Positions 25,214 to 33,893 of a stretch of 64,000 nt of DNA are shown piece after piece (the first letter of the stretch is position 1; the number at the start of each line of letters is the position of its first letter). The position numbers were made by a program, and so were the translations under genes. This DNA is from Streptomyces sp. RPT161 (GTDB lineage Bacteria > Actinomycetota > Actinomycetes > Streptomycetales > Streptomycetaceae). Where the stretch lies: assembly GCF_027533845.1 (NCBI RefSeq), contig NZ_JAPZVN010000005.1, forward strand, positions 62,001-126,000, given 5' to 3'. The notes below the pieces were generated by a model that did not search any database, had not been told where the DNA came from, and saw only the letters and a program-made list of their open reading frames with translations.

Positions 25214-26365
25214 CTACAGCCGCTCGATGATGGTGACGTTGGACTGGCCGCCGCCCTCGCACATGGTCTGCAGCCCGAACCTGCCGCCGGTTCGCTCCAG
25301 TTGGTGCAGCAACGTGGTCATCAGCTTCGTACCCGTGGCGCCCAGCGGGTGGCCTAGGGCGATCGCGCCGCCGCACGGGTTCACCTTCGCGGGGTCGGCA
25401 CCGGTCTCCTTCAGCCACGCCAGCACCACCGACGCGAAGGCCTCGTTGATCTCGATGGCGTCGAAGTCGTCGATGGCCATGCCCGTCCTGGCCAGGGCGT
25501 GCGCGGTGGCCGGGATCGGTGCGGTGAGCATGGCGATCGGGTCGTCGCCGCGTACTGACAGATGGTGGATTCGGGCGCGCGGTGTGAGCCCGTGTTCTCG
25601 TACCGCCTGTTCCGAGGCGAGCAGCAGCGCCGACGCGCCGTCGGAGATCTGCGAGGCGAGCGCGGCGGTGAGCCGTCCGCCCGGTGCGAGCGGCTGCAGG
25701 GAGGCCATCTTCTCCAATGAGGTGTCCCGGCGCGGCCCTTCGTCCACCGCCAACTCGGGCAGCGGCGCGGTCTCCTTCTCGAACCAGCCGTTGTCGATCG
25801 CGTGCACCGCCCTTTCGTGGCTGGTGAGCGCGAGGCGCTCCATCTCCTCACGGGAGATGTCCCATCGGCGTGCGATCATCTCCGCGCCGTGGAACTGGCT
25901 GACGGGTTGGTCACCGTACCGCTGGCGCCAACCGGTGGAGCCCGAGAAGGGGTCGGCGAAGCCGTATTCCGCGCCGACCCGGAAGGCGGCGGCGATCGGG
26001 ATCCGCGACATGTTCTGTACGCCGCCCGCGACCGCCAGGTCGCAGGTGCCGGACAGCACCGCCTGCGCCGCGAAGTGCACCGCCTGTTGCGACGAGCCGC
26101 ACTGCCGGTCGATCGTCACACCCGGCACGTGTTCCGGCAGCCCTGCGGCGAGCCAGCAGGTTCGGGCGATGTCGCCCGCCTGCCCGCCCACCGTGTCCAG
26201 GCAGCCGAAGACCACGTCCTCGACGGCCGCCGGGTCGACCCCGCAGCGCTGAACGAGCGTGCGCAGCACATGCGCGCCCAGGTCGGCCGGGTGTACCGAC
26301 GACAGTGCGCCGTTCTTGCGGCCCACCGGGGTGCGCACCGCCTCGACGATGAAGGCCTCTGCCAT
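25214..26365 (-). CDS. fadA6: Thiolase FadA6 of the steroid C/D-ring pathway
   Basis: 383 residues from ATG 26365 (GGAGGGG 5 bp upstream; the frame opens at 26422 but that start lacks a ribosome site). Full thiolase catalytic set: Cys89 (DRQCGSSQQA), His339 (ALGHPLGATG), Cys369 (TMCEGGGQSNVTIIERL). It matches FadA6: QAGDIARTCWLAAGLPEHVPGVT, HGAEMIARRWDISREEMERLALTSHERA and SLEKMASLQPLAPGGRLTAALASQISDGASALLLAS. FadA6 cleaves the beta-ketoacyl-CoA left after ring opening, releasing short acyl-CoAs. Divergent from the fadE31-like operon across operator site 7. Confidence 0.92.
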   Translation of the reverse strand: MAEAFIVEAVRTPVGRKNGALSSVHPADLGAHVLRTLVQRCGVDPAAVEDVVFGCLDTVGGQAGDIARTCWLAAGLPEHVPGVTIDRQCGSSQQAVHFAAQAVLSGTCDLAVAGGVQNMSRIPIAAAFRVGAEYGFADPFSGSTGWRQRYGDQPVSQFHGAEMIARRWDISREEMERLALTSHERAVHAIDNGWFEKETAPLPELAVDEGPRRDTSLEKMASLQPLAPGGRLTAALASQISDGASALLLASEQAVREHGLTPRARIHHLSVRGDDPIAMLTAPIPATAHALARTGMAIDDFDAIEINEAFASVVLAWLKETGADPAKVNPCGGAIALGHPLGATGTKLMTTLLHQLERTGGRFGLQTMCEGGGQSNVTIIERL

Positions 26366-26425
26366 GACAACCCCTCCATACAGGATGCTGACGACGACCG
26401 CGGGGTGGTGGGGAGAGCGCAACCC

Positions 26426-26454
26426 TTAAAGCTGACGGCCCGTCAGGTTATGCT
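26426..26454 (+). promoter_or_regulatory. Promoter for the fadE31-like operon
   Basis: TTAAAG at 26426-26431 and TATGCT at 26449-26454, separated by 17 bp, form a good -35/-10 pair. The spacer is the cluster operator plus two bases. The expected transcription start, 7-8 bp past the -10, coincides with GTG at 26462, implying a leaderless mRNA. Confidence 0.65.
26432..26446. promoter_or_regulatory. Cluster operator, site 7
   Basis: CTGACGGCCCGTCAG, 6-bp perfect arms (CTGACG/CGTCAG). It lies between fadA6 (leftward) and the fadE31-like operon (rightward), exactly between the -35 and -10 elements of the latter, the classical position for repression. Confidence 0.85.
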
Positions 26455-26461
26455 AGCGCAA

Positions 26462-27658
26462 GTGACGGACCTTATCTTCAGTGCGACCGAAGAGGACTTC
26501 CGGCGGGAGATACGGGACTGGCTGGCCCGGCATGTGCCGCGCCAGGCGCTGCCGTCGATGGACACCCCGGACGGCTTCGCGGCACACCAGCGGTGGGAGC
26601 GCCAGCTGTACGACGCCCGCTGGGCGGTGGCCAGTTGGCCCGTCGAGTATGGCGGGCGGGATGCGTCGCTAATCGAGTGGCTGATCTTCGAGGAGGAGTA
26701 CTGGCGCTCGGGCGCACCCGGTCGGGTCAGCCAGAACGGCATCTTCCTCTTCGCCCCCGCCGTCTTCGCCTATGGCACCGAGGAGCAAAAGCGCCGCATT
26801 CTGCCGCCGATGGCCGCGGGGGACGAGATCTGGGTGCAGGGCTGGTCGGAGCCGGAGGCCGGATCGGACCTCGCGGCGCTGCGGTCGCGTGCGGTACGCG
26901 ACGAGCAGCGCGCCGGCTGGCGGCTGACCGGGCAGAAGACCTGGAGCTCCCGCGGAACCCACGGGCACCGGATGTTCGGCCTGTTCAGAACCGGCACACG
27001 GGCCGAACGCCACCATGGCCTGACCTACTTCATGGTCGACCTCGCGGCCGATGGCGTCACCGTGCGCCCCATCCGGCAACTCGACGGCGAACCGGGATTC
27101 GCCGAGGTCTTCCTGGACGACGTCTTCGTGCCGGACGCGGACGTGCTCGGCGAGCCCGGCCAAGGATGGCGCGTCGCCATGTCGACCACTGGTGACGAGC
27201 GCGGCCTCAGCCTGCGCAGCCCCGGTCGATTCCTGGCGGCGGCCGAGCGGTTGGTGAGGCTCTACCGCCGGGTGAGTGCCGGAGAGGAGCCGGGCACGGG
27301 CACCCCGAACGCGTTCCGCGACGCGGTGGTGGATGCCTGGATGCGCGCCGAGGCCTACCGCCTCTACACCTTCCGTACCGTCACCCGGCTCGGTGACGGG
27401 AAGTCCATCGGTCCGGAGTCCAGCCTGAACAAGGTCTTCTGGTCCGAACTCGATCTAAACCTGCACGCCACCGCACAACGACTCCTCGGGCCGTGGGCGG
27501 AGATCGGCGGCCCCTGGCTCGACGGCTACCTCTTCTCACTCGCCGGCCCCATCTACGCGGGCACCAACGAGATCCAGCGCAATGTCATCGCTGAACGGCT
27601 GCTGGGCCTGCCAAAGGAGCCAAAAGGGATGAACGGCGAGAAAGGGGTGGGACGGTGA
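26462..27658 (+). CDS. Acyl-CoA dehydrogenase, FadE31-like
   Basis: 398 residues from GTG 26462, judged leaderless from the promoter spacing; ATG 26450 is the alternative. Strong resemblance to mycobacterial FadE31: SWPVEYGGRDASLIEWLIFEEEYWR, GWSEPEAGSDLAALRSRAV, GQKTWSSRGTHGHRMFGLF, RHHGLTYFMVDL, ERGLSLRSPGRFLAAAERL, and PIYAGTNEIQRNVIAERLLGLPKE. Glu246 (GDERG) could be the catalytic base (inference). FadE31-33 act on the chain left after C/D-ring opening. Overlaps the next, shorter FadE by GTGA, so the two probably form one heteromeric enzyme. Confidence 0.88.
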   Translation: MTDLIFSATEEDFRREIRDWLARHVPRQALPSMDTPDGFAAHQRWERQLYDARWAVASWPVEYGGRDASLIEWLIFEEEYWRSGAPGRVSQNGIFLFAPAVFAYGTEEQKRRILPPMAAGDEIWVQGWSEPEAGSDLAALRSRAVRDEQRAGWRLTGQKTWSSRGTHGHRMFGLFRTGTRAERHHGLTYFMVDLAADGVTVRPIRQLDGEPGFAEVFLDDVFVPDADVLGEPGQGWRVAMSTTGDERGLSLRSPGRFLAAAERLVRLYRRVSAGEEPGTGTPNAFRDAVVDAWMRAEAYRLYTFRTVTRLGDGKSIGPESSLNKVFWSELDLNLHATAQRLLGPWAEIGGPWLDGYLFSLAGPIYAGTNEIQRNVIAERLLGLPKEPKGMNGEKGVGR

Positions 27659-28674
27659 GGCTGGCGTCCACGGCCGACGAGGAAATGTTCGCCCGTGCGG
27701 TCCGGGCGTTGCTGGAGCGCCGCTGTACTCCGCAGGACGTCCGAGCGGGATTCGCCCGAAAGCGGTGGGAGGAACTGGCCGAGATCGGCGTCACCGGGCT
27801 GCTGGTCCCCGAGGAGCACGGAGGGCTCGGCCTCGGTGCGGGCGCACTGGTCGCGGTCGCGGAGGAGGCGGGCCGGGCGTGCGCGCCGGAGCCGGTGGTG
27901 GAGGCCGCCGTCGCGGCCACGCTCCTCGCGGAGGTGGACGAGGACGGCCGCGCCGCCGAGTGGCTGCGCGCACTCGCCGCGGGCACCGCCGTCCCCGCCG
28001 TACGGCTGACAGGGCCCGGCGCGGCACCCGTCGCGCACGCCACGCACGCGGACTTCCTCCTGGTCGCCGACGGCGACAGACTGTACGGGAGATCGGCCGC
28101 TGACGCGGGCGTCAGTGCGGCGCGCGGAGTGGATCTGGGACGCGGCCTCGGGCATGTCGACATGTCGATGTTGCTGGACGGTCCGCTGGCCGTCCGGCAG
28201 GAGCGGGCGGTCAGTCGTGCCGCGCGGCTCGGCACGGTCGGCGCCGCCGCCGATCTGCTGGGTGCCGTCCGCGCCATGCTCGACCTGACGGTGAGCCACG
28301 CCCGGCAACGCCACCAGTTCGGCCGCCCCATAGGCTCGTACCAGGCGGTCAAACACCAGCTGGCCGACGTCCTGATCGCGGTGGAGTTCGCCCAGCCCGT
28401 CGTCCTCCGCGCCGCCTTCTCCCATGATCATGATCTGCCGTCGGCCGGGCGGGACGCGGCCATGGCCAAGGTCTTCGCCTCGGACGCCGCGGACCTGGCG
28501 GGTCGCTCCTGCCTTCAGGTGCACGGCGCGATCGGCTACACCGAGGAGTGCGACCTGGCGCTGTGGCTACGGCGGGTGTGGGCGCTGTCCGCCGCCTGGG
28601 GTGACGCCGCTCACCATCGCGCCGTCGTCGCGGCGGACCTGCTGGGCCCCGCACCGGCGCCGCCGTGTCCCTAG
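27655..28674 (+). CDS. Acyl-CoA dehydrogenase, partner subunit (FadE32-like)
   Basis: 339 residues from GTG 27655, overlapping the previous stop. Features: [78 protein letters not shown], and [19 protein letters not shown]. The central beta domain is short and lacks the usual FAD/substrate motif, so it is likely the second subunit of an alpha2-beta2 dehydrogenase with the FadE31-like protein. By position it corresponds to FadE32 of the mycobacterial fadE31-32-33 set, but I cannot distinguish FadE32 from FadE33 with certainty. Confidence 0.83.
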   Translation: MRLASTADEEMFARAVRALLERRCTPQDVRAGFARKRWEELAEIGVTGLLVPEEHGGLGLGAGALVAVAEEAGRACAPEPVVEAAVAATLLAEVDEDGRAAEWLRALAAGTAVPAVRLTGPGAAPVAHATHADFLLVADGDRLYGRSAADAGVSAARGVDLGRGLGHVDMSMLLDGPLAVRQERAVSRAARLGTVGAAADLLGAVRAMLDLTVSHARQRHQFGRPIGSYQAVKHQLADVLIAVEFAQPVVLRAAFSHDHDLPSAGRDAAMAKVFASDAADLAGRSCLQVHGAIGYTEECDLALWLRRVWALSAAWGDAAHHRAVVAADLLGPAPAPPCP

Positions 28675-28904
28675 CTAGGCAGCACAGGCAACCCGCGGTC
28701 GAAAGTCGGCGTCTGTATCACAACGTGGGCGTACCAGCAGGCGCAGAATCGTTCCGGCGTACCGTACGGCACGCTCGGAATCGCCCCGGGTTCGCAACCG
28801 GGGCACATCCCAGGAAGAATCAGCACCCGTACCCCGGGGCGATTGACGGTGAGACGCCGCCCGGGGCTGCAACAATTCGGGGGGTACGGGGAGGTGGCAG
28901 GCCA

Positions 28905-31358
28905 GTGGTGGAACAGCTGACGCAGCACGACCCGAGGCGAATCGGTCCATTCGAGGTCCTCGGGCGGCTCGGCGCCGGCGGCATGGGGTTGGTCTATCTC
29001 GCCCGCTCGGCGTCCGGTCGACGCGTGGCGATCAAGACAGTGCGTGCCGAGCTGGCGGAGGACCAGCTGTTCCGGGTCCGGTTCACCCGCGAGGTGGAGG
29101 CGGCGCGCGCGGTGAGCGGTTTCTATACCGCCGCCGTGGTCGACGCCGATCCACGGGCCGCCGTGCCGTGGCTCGCCACGGCCTACGTACCGGCGCCCTC
29201 GCTTGAGGAGATAGTCAATGAGTGCGGTCCGCTTCCGGCCCAGGCGGTGCGCTGGCTGGCCGCCGGAGTGGCGGAGGCGCTGCAGTCCATCCACGGCGCC
29301 GGTCTTGTGCATCGCGATCTCAAACCCTCCAACGTCCTCGTGGTCGAGGACGGGCCCAGGGTGATCGACTTCGGTATCGCCAGCGGGGTGTCGAACACCC
29401 GGCTGACCATGACCAACGTCGCCGTGGGCACGCCCGCGTACATGTCGCCTGAACAGGCGCGTGACTCGCGTAGCGTCACGGGTGCCAGCGACATCTTCTC
29501 GCTCGGCTCCACGCTGGTCTTCGCCGCCACCGGACATGCGCCCTTCCACGGCTCGAATCCGGTCGAAACGGTCTTCATGCTGCTCCGTGAGGGCCCGGAC
29601 ACCACAGGGCTGCCGGACGAACTGCGTCCGCTCATCGAGTCGTGCATGCGCATGGAGCAGGAGCGGCGGCCAACCCCCGCGGACCTGCAGGCGCAACTGG
29701 CGCCGCACCTGTTCTCCTCCGCGGACGACGGCGGCTCGGTCTCCGCGTGGCTGCCCGAGCGCGCGGTCGCGTTCATAGAGCAGCGCAGCGGACGCAGACA
29801 GCGCGCCGCGGCAGCCGCCGCGGCCAATGTCGCCGCCGCCAACGCCGCTGTCGCCGTGGGCCATGACGGCCCAGCCGCCCCCGTGCCGTCGCCGCTGCCT
29901 GAACAGGCGCCGCCCCCGGCAGTGGGCTCCGGGCGCCACGCCAGCCCTGAACACGGCGCGGACGGCCACCCGGCACGGCCCGCGGGGCCGGTGAAGCTCG
30001 CGGGCTCGGTGCCGATCGGGCCGGGCCCCCTGGTGGCCGAAGGCAAGGACCCGCGCGGCACCCAGGGCGCGCCCCCGGCGCCCGGCCTCGACTGGACGGC
30101 ACGCGGCCGCGGCGCGGCCCAGGCCCCGGCAGTGCCTTCCGCCGCCGGGGCTGCGACCCACCAGGCCGTCCCCGCGCAGCCGCCCGCTCCACCGGTCCGG
30201 CAGTCGTCCCGGCATGCCGCCCAGGGCCACGGCGCACGGGATGAACGCTGGCGCCCCTGGCGCTTCCGCATGTCAAACGACGTGTGGGGCACGCCTGTTG
30301 TGGCGGGTGACCGCCTGTATGTGACCTCCTTCGAGGTGCACGTCCTGGATGTGGCCACCGGACAGCGGCAGTTCAAGACCCGTGACGTCGCCTGGATGAT
30401 GGCCGTCGCCGACGGACGGATCCATGCCTCCGACGGCCCGAGCCTGTACGCGATGGACTCCGCCGACGGCGGCGAGCTGTGGCGGCTGGCCGTCGACGGC
30501 TGGGTGTACGCGCTCCAGTCGGCCGGTGGCACCGTCGTCACCGGTACCCGCGGCGGAGGCGTACAGGCATGGGACGCGGCGAACGGCGAGGCGCTGTGGG
30601 AGCGGACCGGCGCCCAGGCCGACTTCGAGTCACCGCAGTCCGGCCCGGCCCTGCTGGACGGCCTGGTCTACTACCGCGGCGGCGGACTGCTGCACGCGCT
30701 CGACGCCCGCTCCGGCGCCGAGCGTTGGGCGTATCCGCTGGGCGACGGTGAGATGGCCGCGGGGGTGGCGTCCGGCATGCCGGTGCGCCCGGCTACGGGT
30801 GGCGGGGCGGTGTACGTCACCGCGGGCAGCCGGGTACTGGCGCTGGACGCCTCAGACGGCTCCGAGCGGTGGCGCTTCGACGCCCCGGCGGTCGTCTTCG
30901 CGCCGCCCACACACGCTCCGGGCGGGGTGTACGTGGCCGACTACCTGGGCACGGTGTACGCGCTCGACGCCCGCTCCGGCGTGGAGCGTTGGCGTGTCGC
31001 GACGGAGGCCCGGCAGTCAGTCGAACCTGTTCTGGTGTCGGGTGGACTCGTCCACCTCGGCAGCGGTGGTGCGCTCTACACCCTGGACGCGGTCTCCGGC
31101 GCCCCCAGGTGGCGGTTCGCCACCCAGGGTGAGATCGTCGGCTCCCCGGTGGCGGCGGACGGCCGCCTGCACTTCGGTTCGGTGGACCACTGCCTGTACA
31201 CCGTGGACGCGACGAGCGGACAGCTGCGCTGGAAGCTGGAGACGGGCGGCGAGATCACCGGCTCCCCCGTGGTGCGCGACGGTGTGGTGTACGCGTGCAG
31301 CAAGGACCGGTGCGTATACGCGCTGGACGCGGTCAAGGGGACGGGCTCGCGCCGGTAG
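28905..31358 (+). CDS. Ser/Thr protein kinase with C-terminal PQQ-type beta-propeller
   Basis: 817 residues from GTG 28905 (GGGGAGG 10 bp upstream; GTG 28908 is equivalent). Kinase domain at ~12-270: [14 protein letters not shown], Lys44, HRDLKPSN with Asp138, DFGIA with Asp155, and AYMSPEQA. Then an Ala/Pro-rich linker to about residue 430, and a propeller of repeats of the type [24 protein letters not shown] up to the C-terminus. No hydrophobic segment is evident, so it may be cytosolic. Streptomyces encode several such kinases; the propeller may sense a ligand. It lies between two catabolic operons without an operator, so a link to them is not shown. Confidence 0.85.
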   Translation: MVEQLTQHDPRRIGPFEVLGRLGAGGMGLVYLARSASGRRVAIKTVRAELAEDQLFRVRFTREVEAARAVSGFYTAAVVDADPRAAVPWLATAYVPAPSLEEIVNECGPLPAQAVRWLAAGVAEALQSIHGAGLVHRDLKPSNVLVVEDGPRVIDFGIASGVSNTRLTMTNVAVGTPAYMSPEQARDSRSVTGASDIFSLGSTLVFAATGHAPFHGSNPVETVFMLLREGPDTTGLPDELRPLIESCMRMEQERRPTPADLQAQLAPHLFSSADDGGSVSAWLPERAVAFIEQRSGRRQRAAAAAAANVAAANAAVAVGHDGPAAPVPSPLPEQAPPPAVGSGRHASPEHGADGHPARPAGPVKLAGSVPIGPGPLVAEGKDPRGTQGAPPAPGLDWTARGRGAAQAPAVPSAAGAATHQAVPAQPPAPPVRQSSRHAAQGHGARDERWRPWRFRMSNDVWGTPVVAGDRLYVTSFEVHVLDVATGQRQFKTRDVAWMMAVADGRIHASDGPSLYAMDSADGGELWRLAVDGWVYALQSAGGTVVTGTRGGGVQAWDAANGEALWERTGAQADFESPQSGPALLDGLVYYRGGGLLHALDARSGAERWAYPLGDGEMAAGVASGMPVRPATGGGAVYVTAGSRVLALDASDGSERWRFDAPAVVFAPPTHAPGGVYVADYLGTVYALDARSGVERWRVATEARQSVEPVLVSGGLVHLGSGGALYTLDAVSGAPRWRFATQGEIVGSPVAADGRLHFGSVDHCLYTVDATSGQLRWKLETGGEITGSPVVRDGVVYACSKDRCVYALDAVKGTGSRR

Positions 31359-31368
31359 GCCTGGTGGC

Positions 31369-31389
31369 GGGCGGTCTTCCGGACCGCCC
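31369..31389. terminator. Hairpin terminator between convergent genes
   Basis: GGGCGGTC at 31369-31376 and GACCGCCC at 31382-31389 form a perfect 8-bp stem with a 5-nt loop. It lies between the end of the kinase gene (31358) and the end of the enoyl-CoA hydratase gene (31393), so it can act for both. Confidence 0.65.
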
Positions 31390-31392
31390 CCC

Positions 31393-32154
31393 TCAGCGCA
31401 CCCGGTGGTCACCGCGGCGGGTACGGAAGAGGGCTTCCTGCCGCTCGGGCGGAAGGTTTCCCAAGGCGATCAGCTGCGACGCCCCGGCCAGCGCCAGCGA
31501 GCGTGCGGCGGCCCGCGCCGACCACACGGCGCGCACCGTGCCCTGCACCGCCTCCGTCGGGTACGACGCGATGACGCGGGCCGTCCGCATGGCGGCGTCC
31601 AACAGGCCGTCGCCCGGGACGAGTTCGGAGACCAGCCCGATCTCGTAGGCACGCCGGGCACCGATCCGCTCCGCGGTGCCCATCAGGGACATCCGCATGA
31701 CCTCCCCGTACGGCATGCGCTGCGCCATGCCGATGGACTCGAAGGCGCTGACCATGCCGTAGGTGGTGTGCGGGTCGAAGAAGGTCGCGTGGTCGGCCGC
31801 GATGGCGAACTCGCACTCAGCGAGCAGGTAGAACGCGCCACCGCAGGCCATCCCGTTGACCGCGGCGATCACCGGTATCCACAGGTCGGCCGACTTGGGG
31901 CCGATGTCGATCAGCGGATCGTCGATCGCGTAGGGCGAGAACGGTTGCGGAACCGCCCAGGCGCGGTCGAGGCCCGTGCAGAAGGCCTTGTCACCAGCCC
32001 CGGTCAGGACAACCACCCGTACGTCAGTGGACATCCGGAACTGCCGCCAAACGGCCTGGAGTTGGTCGCGCATCGTACGGTCGATCGCGTTGTGCCGGTC
32101 CGGGCGGTCGAGCGTGACCACCGCGACGCCGTCCCCGGAGTCGACGGTGATCAC
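31393..32154 (-). CDS. Enoyl-CoA hydratase/isomerase family protein
   Basis: 253 residues from GTG 32154, overlapping the DUF35 stop by GTGA. Crotonase fold: VVTLDRPDRHNAIDRTM, TGAGDKAFCTGLDRA, AAVNGMACGGAFYLLAECEFAIAAD, FFDPHTTYGMVSAFES. The usual Asp before the first oxyanion-hole residue is replaced by Leu-Asp (CTGLD), so its chemistry (hydration, isomerisation or hydrolysis) is uncertain. Third gene of a leftward operon Ltp-DUF35-hydratase, headed by operator site 8. Confidence 0.84.
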   Translation of the reverse strand: MITVDSGDGVAVVTLDRPDRHNAIDRTMRDQLQAVWRQFRMSTDVRVVVLTGAGDKAFCTGLDRAWAVPQPFSPYAIDDPLIDIGPKSADLWIPVIAAVNGMACGGAFYLLAECEFAIAADHATFFDPHTTYGMVSAFESIGMAQRMPYGEVMRMSLMGTAERIGARRAYEIGLVSELVPGDGLLDAAMRTARVIASYPTEAVQGTVRAVWSARAAARSLALAGASQLIALGNLPPERQEALFRTRRGDHRVR

Positions 32155-32615
32155 GGGCGCTCCAGCATCCAGCGCGGAACGGTGACGCCCTCCGCCATCG
32201 TGTGGAAGCAGGCCCGTACGGCCGCGCCGATGCGCAGCCGGGACGGATCAAGGGAGTTGAGCGCTGCGTCGGGCGCGGTGACCACGTTGCCGACCAGCCG
32301 GATCCCGGGATCCTCGACGAGTTCCACCACGACCGCGTTGTACGGTGCCTGCGCCGCGTAGCCCGGCAGGAGCGGCGGATGGGGCAGGACGTAGGACCAG
32401 ATGCGGCCACGGCCGGACATCGCACGCCACTGGCTGGCGAAGGACCGGCAGTGCGGGCAGCACGGCCGCGGCGGGAAGCGCAGCCGCCCGCACGCCGCAC
32501 AGGCCTGGACGCGCAGTTCGCCGCGCGCCGCGAACTCCCAGAAGGGGGCGCCGTCCTGGTCGCGGACCGGCAGCAGCAGGCCGTTGTCAGTGGTGGCCTT
32601 CATGATGGAGGACAT
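32151..32615 (-). CDS. DUF35 OB-fold/zinc-ribbon protein (Ltp partner)
   Basis: 154 residues, ATG 32615 with GGAG 10 bp upstream. Zinc ribbon Cys39, Cys42, Cys53, Cys56 (same spacing as the DUF35 protein at 14955), then an OB-fold (GRGRIWSYVLPHP, NAVVVELVEDPGIRLVGNV). It lies directly downstream of an Ltp-type thiolase-like gene, the arrangement of the Ltp/DUF35 complexes that cleave steroid side-chain CoA thioesters by retro-aldol reaction. It therefore probably activates or stabilises the Ltp encoded at 32622-33770. Confidence 0.84.
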   Translation of the reverse strand: MSSIMKATTDNGLLLPVRDQDGAPFWEFAARGELRVQACAACGRLRFPPRPCCPHCRSFASQWRAMSGRGRIWSYVLPHPPLLPGYAAQAPYNAVVVELVEDPGIRLVGNVVTAPDAALNSLDPSRLRIGAAVRACFHTMAEGVTVPRWMLERP

Positions 32616-32621
32616 GAACGC

Positions 32622-33770
32622 TCAACTCCTCAGCAGTAGGGCGGAGGTTGGCACGCCCTCGCCCGCCGTGACCAGACATGTCGCCGCGCCCGGGACCTGT
32701 GCGGTGGAGGTGCCGCGCAGCTGTTTGACAGCCTCGGTGATCAGGTTGAAGCCGTGTACGTACGCCTCGGACAGGCCGCCGCCCGAGGTGTTGAGCGGCA
32801 GTCGACCACCGATCTCCAGGGCGCCGCCCGTGGTGAAGGCGCCGCCCTCGCCGCGTCCGCAGAAGCCGTAGCCCTCCAGGGAGAGCGGGATGAGCGGGGT
32901 GAACGCGTCATAGATCTGTGCGACGTCGACGTCCTCGGGGGTGAGGTCGGCGGTCTTCCACAGCTGTCTGGCCGCCGTCCACGCGGGGCCGGTCAGCGGG
33001 TCGTCGGTCCAGTAGTTGACCATGCCGTGGTGCTGGGCGGGCAGCGCCTGGGCGACGGAGTGCACATAGACCGGACGGTGACGGCAGTCGCGGGCGCGGT
33101 CGGCGCTGACCACGACACAGGCGAGGGCGCCGTCGGTCTCCAGGCAGTTGTCGTAGAGGCAGAGCGGTTCGCTGATCCACCGTGCGGTCATGTACATCTC
33201 GCGGGTCAGCGGACGTTCGTACATCATCGCGGCCGGGTTCTGGTTGGCGCGGTTGCGGCAGGCGAGGGCGACATTGAAGAGGTGGTCCCGGGTGACTCCG
33301 TACTCATGCATGTAGCGGCGGGTGAGCATGCCGATCTCGTCCGCCGGGCGCAGTAGTCCGAACGGCCGCGTCCACTGGGCCGGCGTGGGGAGTTGGGCGT
33401 GGACGTCGGTCCACGGGCGCTTGCCCGAGCCGCGTTTGCGGGACCGCCAGGCGATGCCGACGGCGGCCTGGCCACTGACGATGGCGGCGGCGAGGTGGGC
33501 CACGGTGGCACATGAACCACCGCCTCCGTAGCCGACCTTGGAGAAGTAGGTCACGTCTCCCGCGCCGATGGACTTGGCGATCTCGACCTCGTCGGTCTCC
33601 TCCATGGTGTACGAGGCGAACGCGTCCACCTCGCAGGGGTCGATTCCGGCGTCGTCCAGGGCCGCCAGGATCGCCCGGCAGGCGAGCGTCTTCTCGGGTT
33701 CGTCGAGCCGTTTGGCGAACGCGGTCTGGCCTATGCCGACGATCGCGGTCGCGTCCTTGAGCGATGCCAC
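32622..33770 (-). CDS. Thiolase-like lipid-transfer protein (Ltp family)
   Basis: 382 residues from GTG 33770, chosen because GAGGAGG ends 8 bp upstream; GTG 33779 would overlap that ribosome site. Thiolase-like fold of the SCP2/Ltp type: TAIVGIGQTAFAKRL, GYGGGGSCATVAHLAAAIVSGQA, DVDVAQIYDAFTPLIPLSLEGYGFCGRGEGGAF, GGGLSEAYVHGFNLITEAVKQLRG. The last thiolase motif is replaced, in keeping with retro-aldolase rather than thiolase activity. With the adjacent DUF35 protein it resembles the Ltp2-ChsH2 aldolase of steroid side chains. First gene of the leftward operon under operator site 8. Confidence 0.86.
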   Translation of the reverse strand: MASLKDATAIVGIGQTAFAKRLDEPEKTLACRAILAALDDAGIDPCEVDAFASYTMEETDEVEIAKSIGAGDVTYFSKVGYGGGGSCATVAHLAAAIVSGQAAVGIAWRSRKRGSGKRPWTDVHAQLPTPAQWTRPFGLLRPADEIGMLTRRYMHEYGVTRDHLFNVALACRNRANQNPAAMMYERPLTREMYMTARWISEPLCLYDNCLETDGALACVVVSADRARDCRHRPVYVHSVAQALPAQHHGMVNYWTDDPLTGPAWTAARQLWKTADLTPEDVDVAQIYDAFTPLIPLSLEGYGFCGRGEGGAFTTGGALEIGGRLPLNTSGGGLSEAYVHGFNLITEAVKQLRGTSTAQVPGAATCLVTAGEGVPTSALLLRS

Positions 33771-33839
33771 CGGCGCCACCTCCTCGTGTCCCGAGCCCGC
33801 GGGCCCTGGGGCTGGCAGGGCATCAGGCTACCCACTAAT

Positions 33840-33854
33840 CTGACGGGTAGTCAG
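33840..33854. promoter_or_regulatory. Cluster operator, site 8
   Basis: CTGACGGGTAGTCAG, perfect arms. It lies between the leftward Ltp-DUF35-hydratase operon (start 33770) and the fadD3-like gene (start 33894), about 40-70 bp from each start. Confidence 0.8.
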
Positions 33855-33893
33855 CTATCTGGCCGAACCGCACAGCTACGGGAGGCAGTGGTG

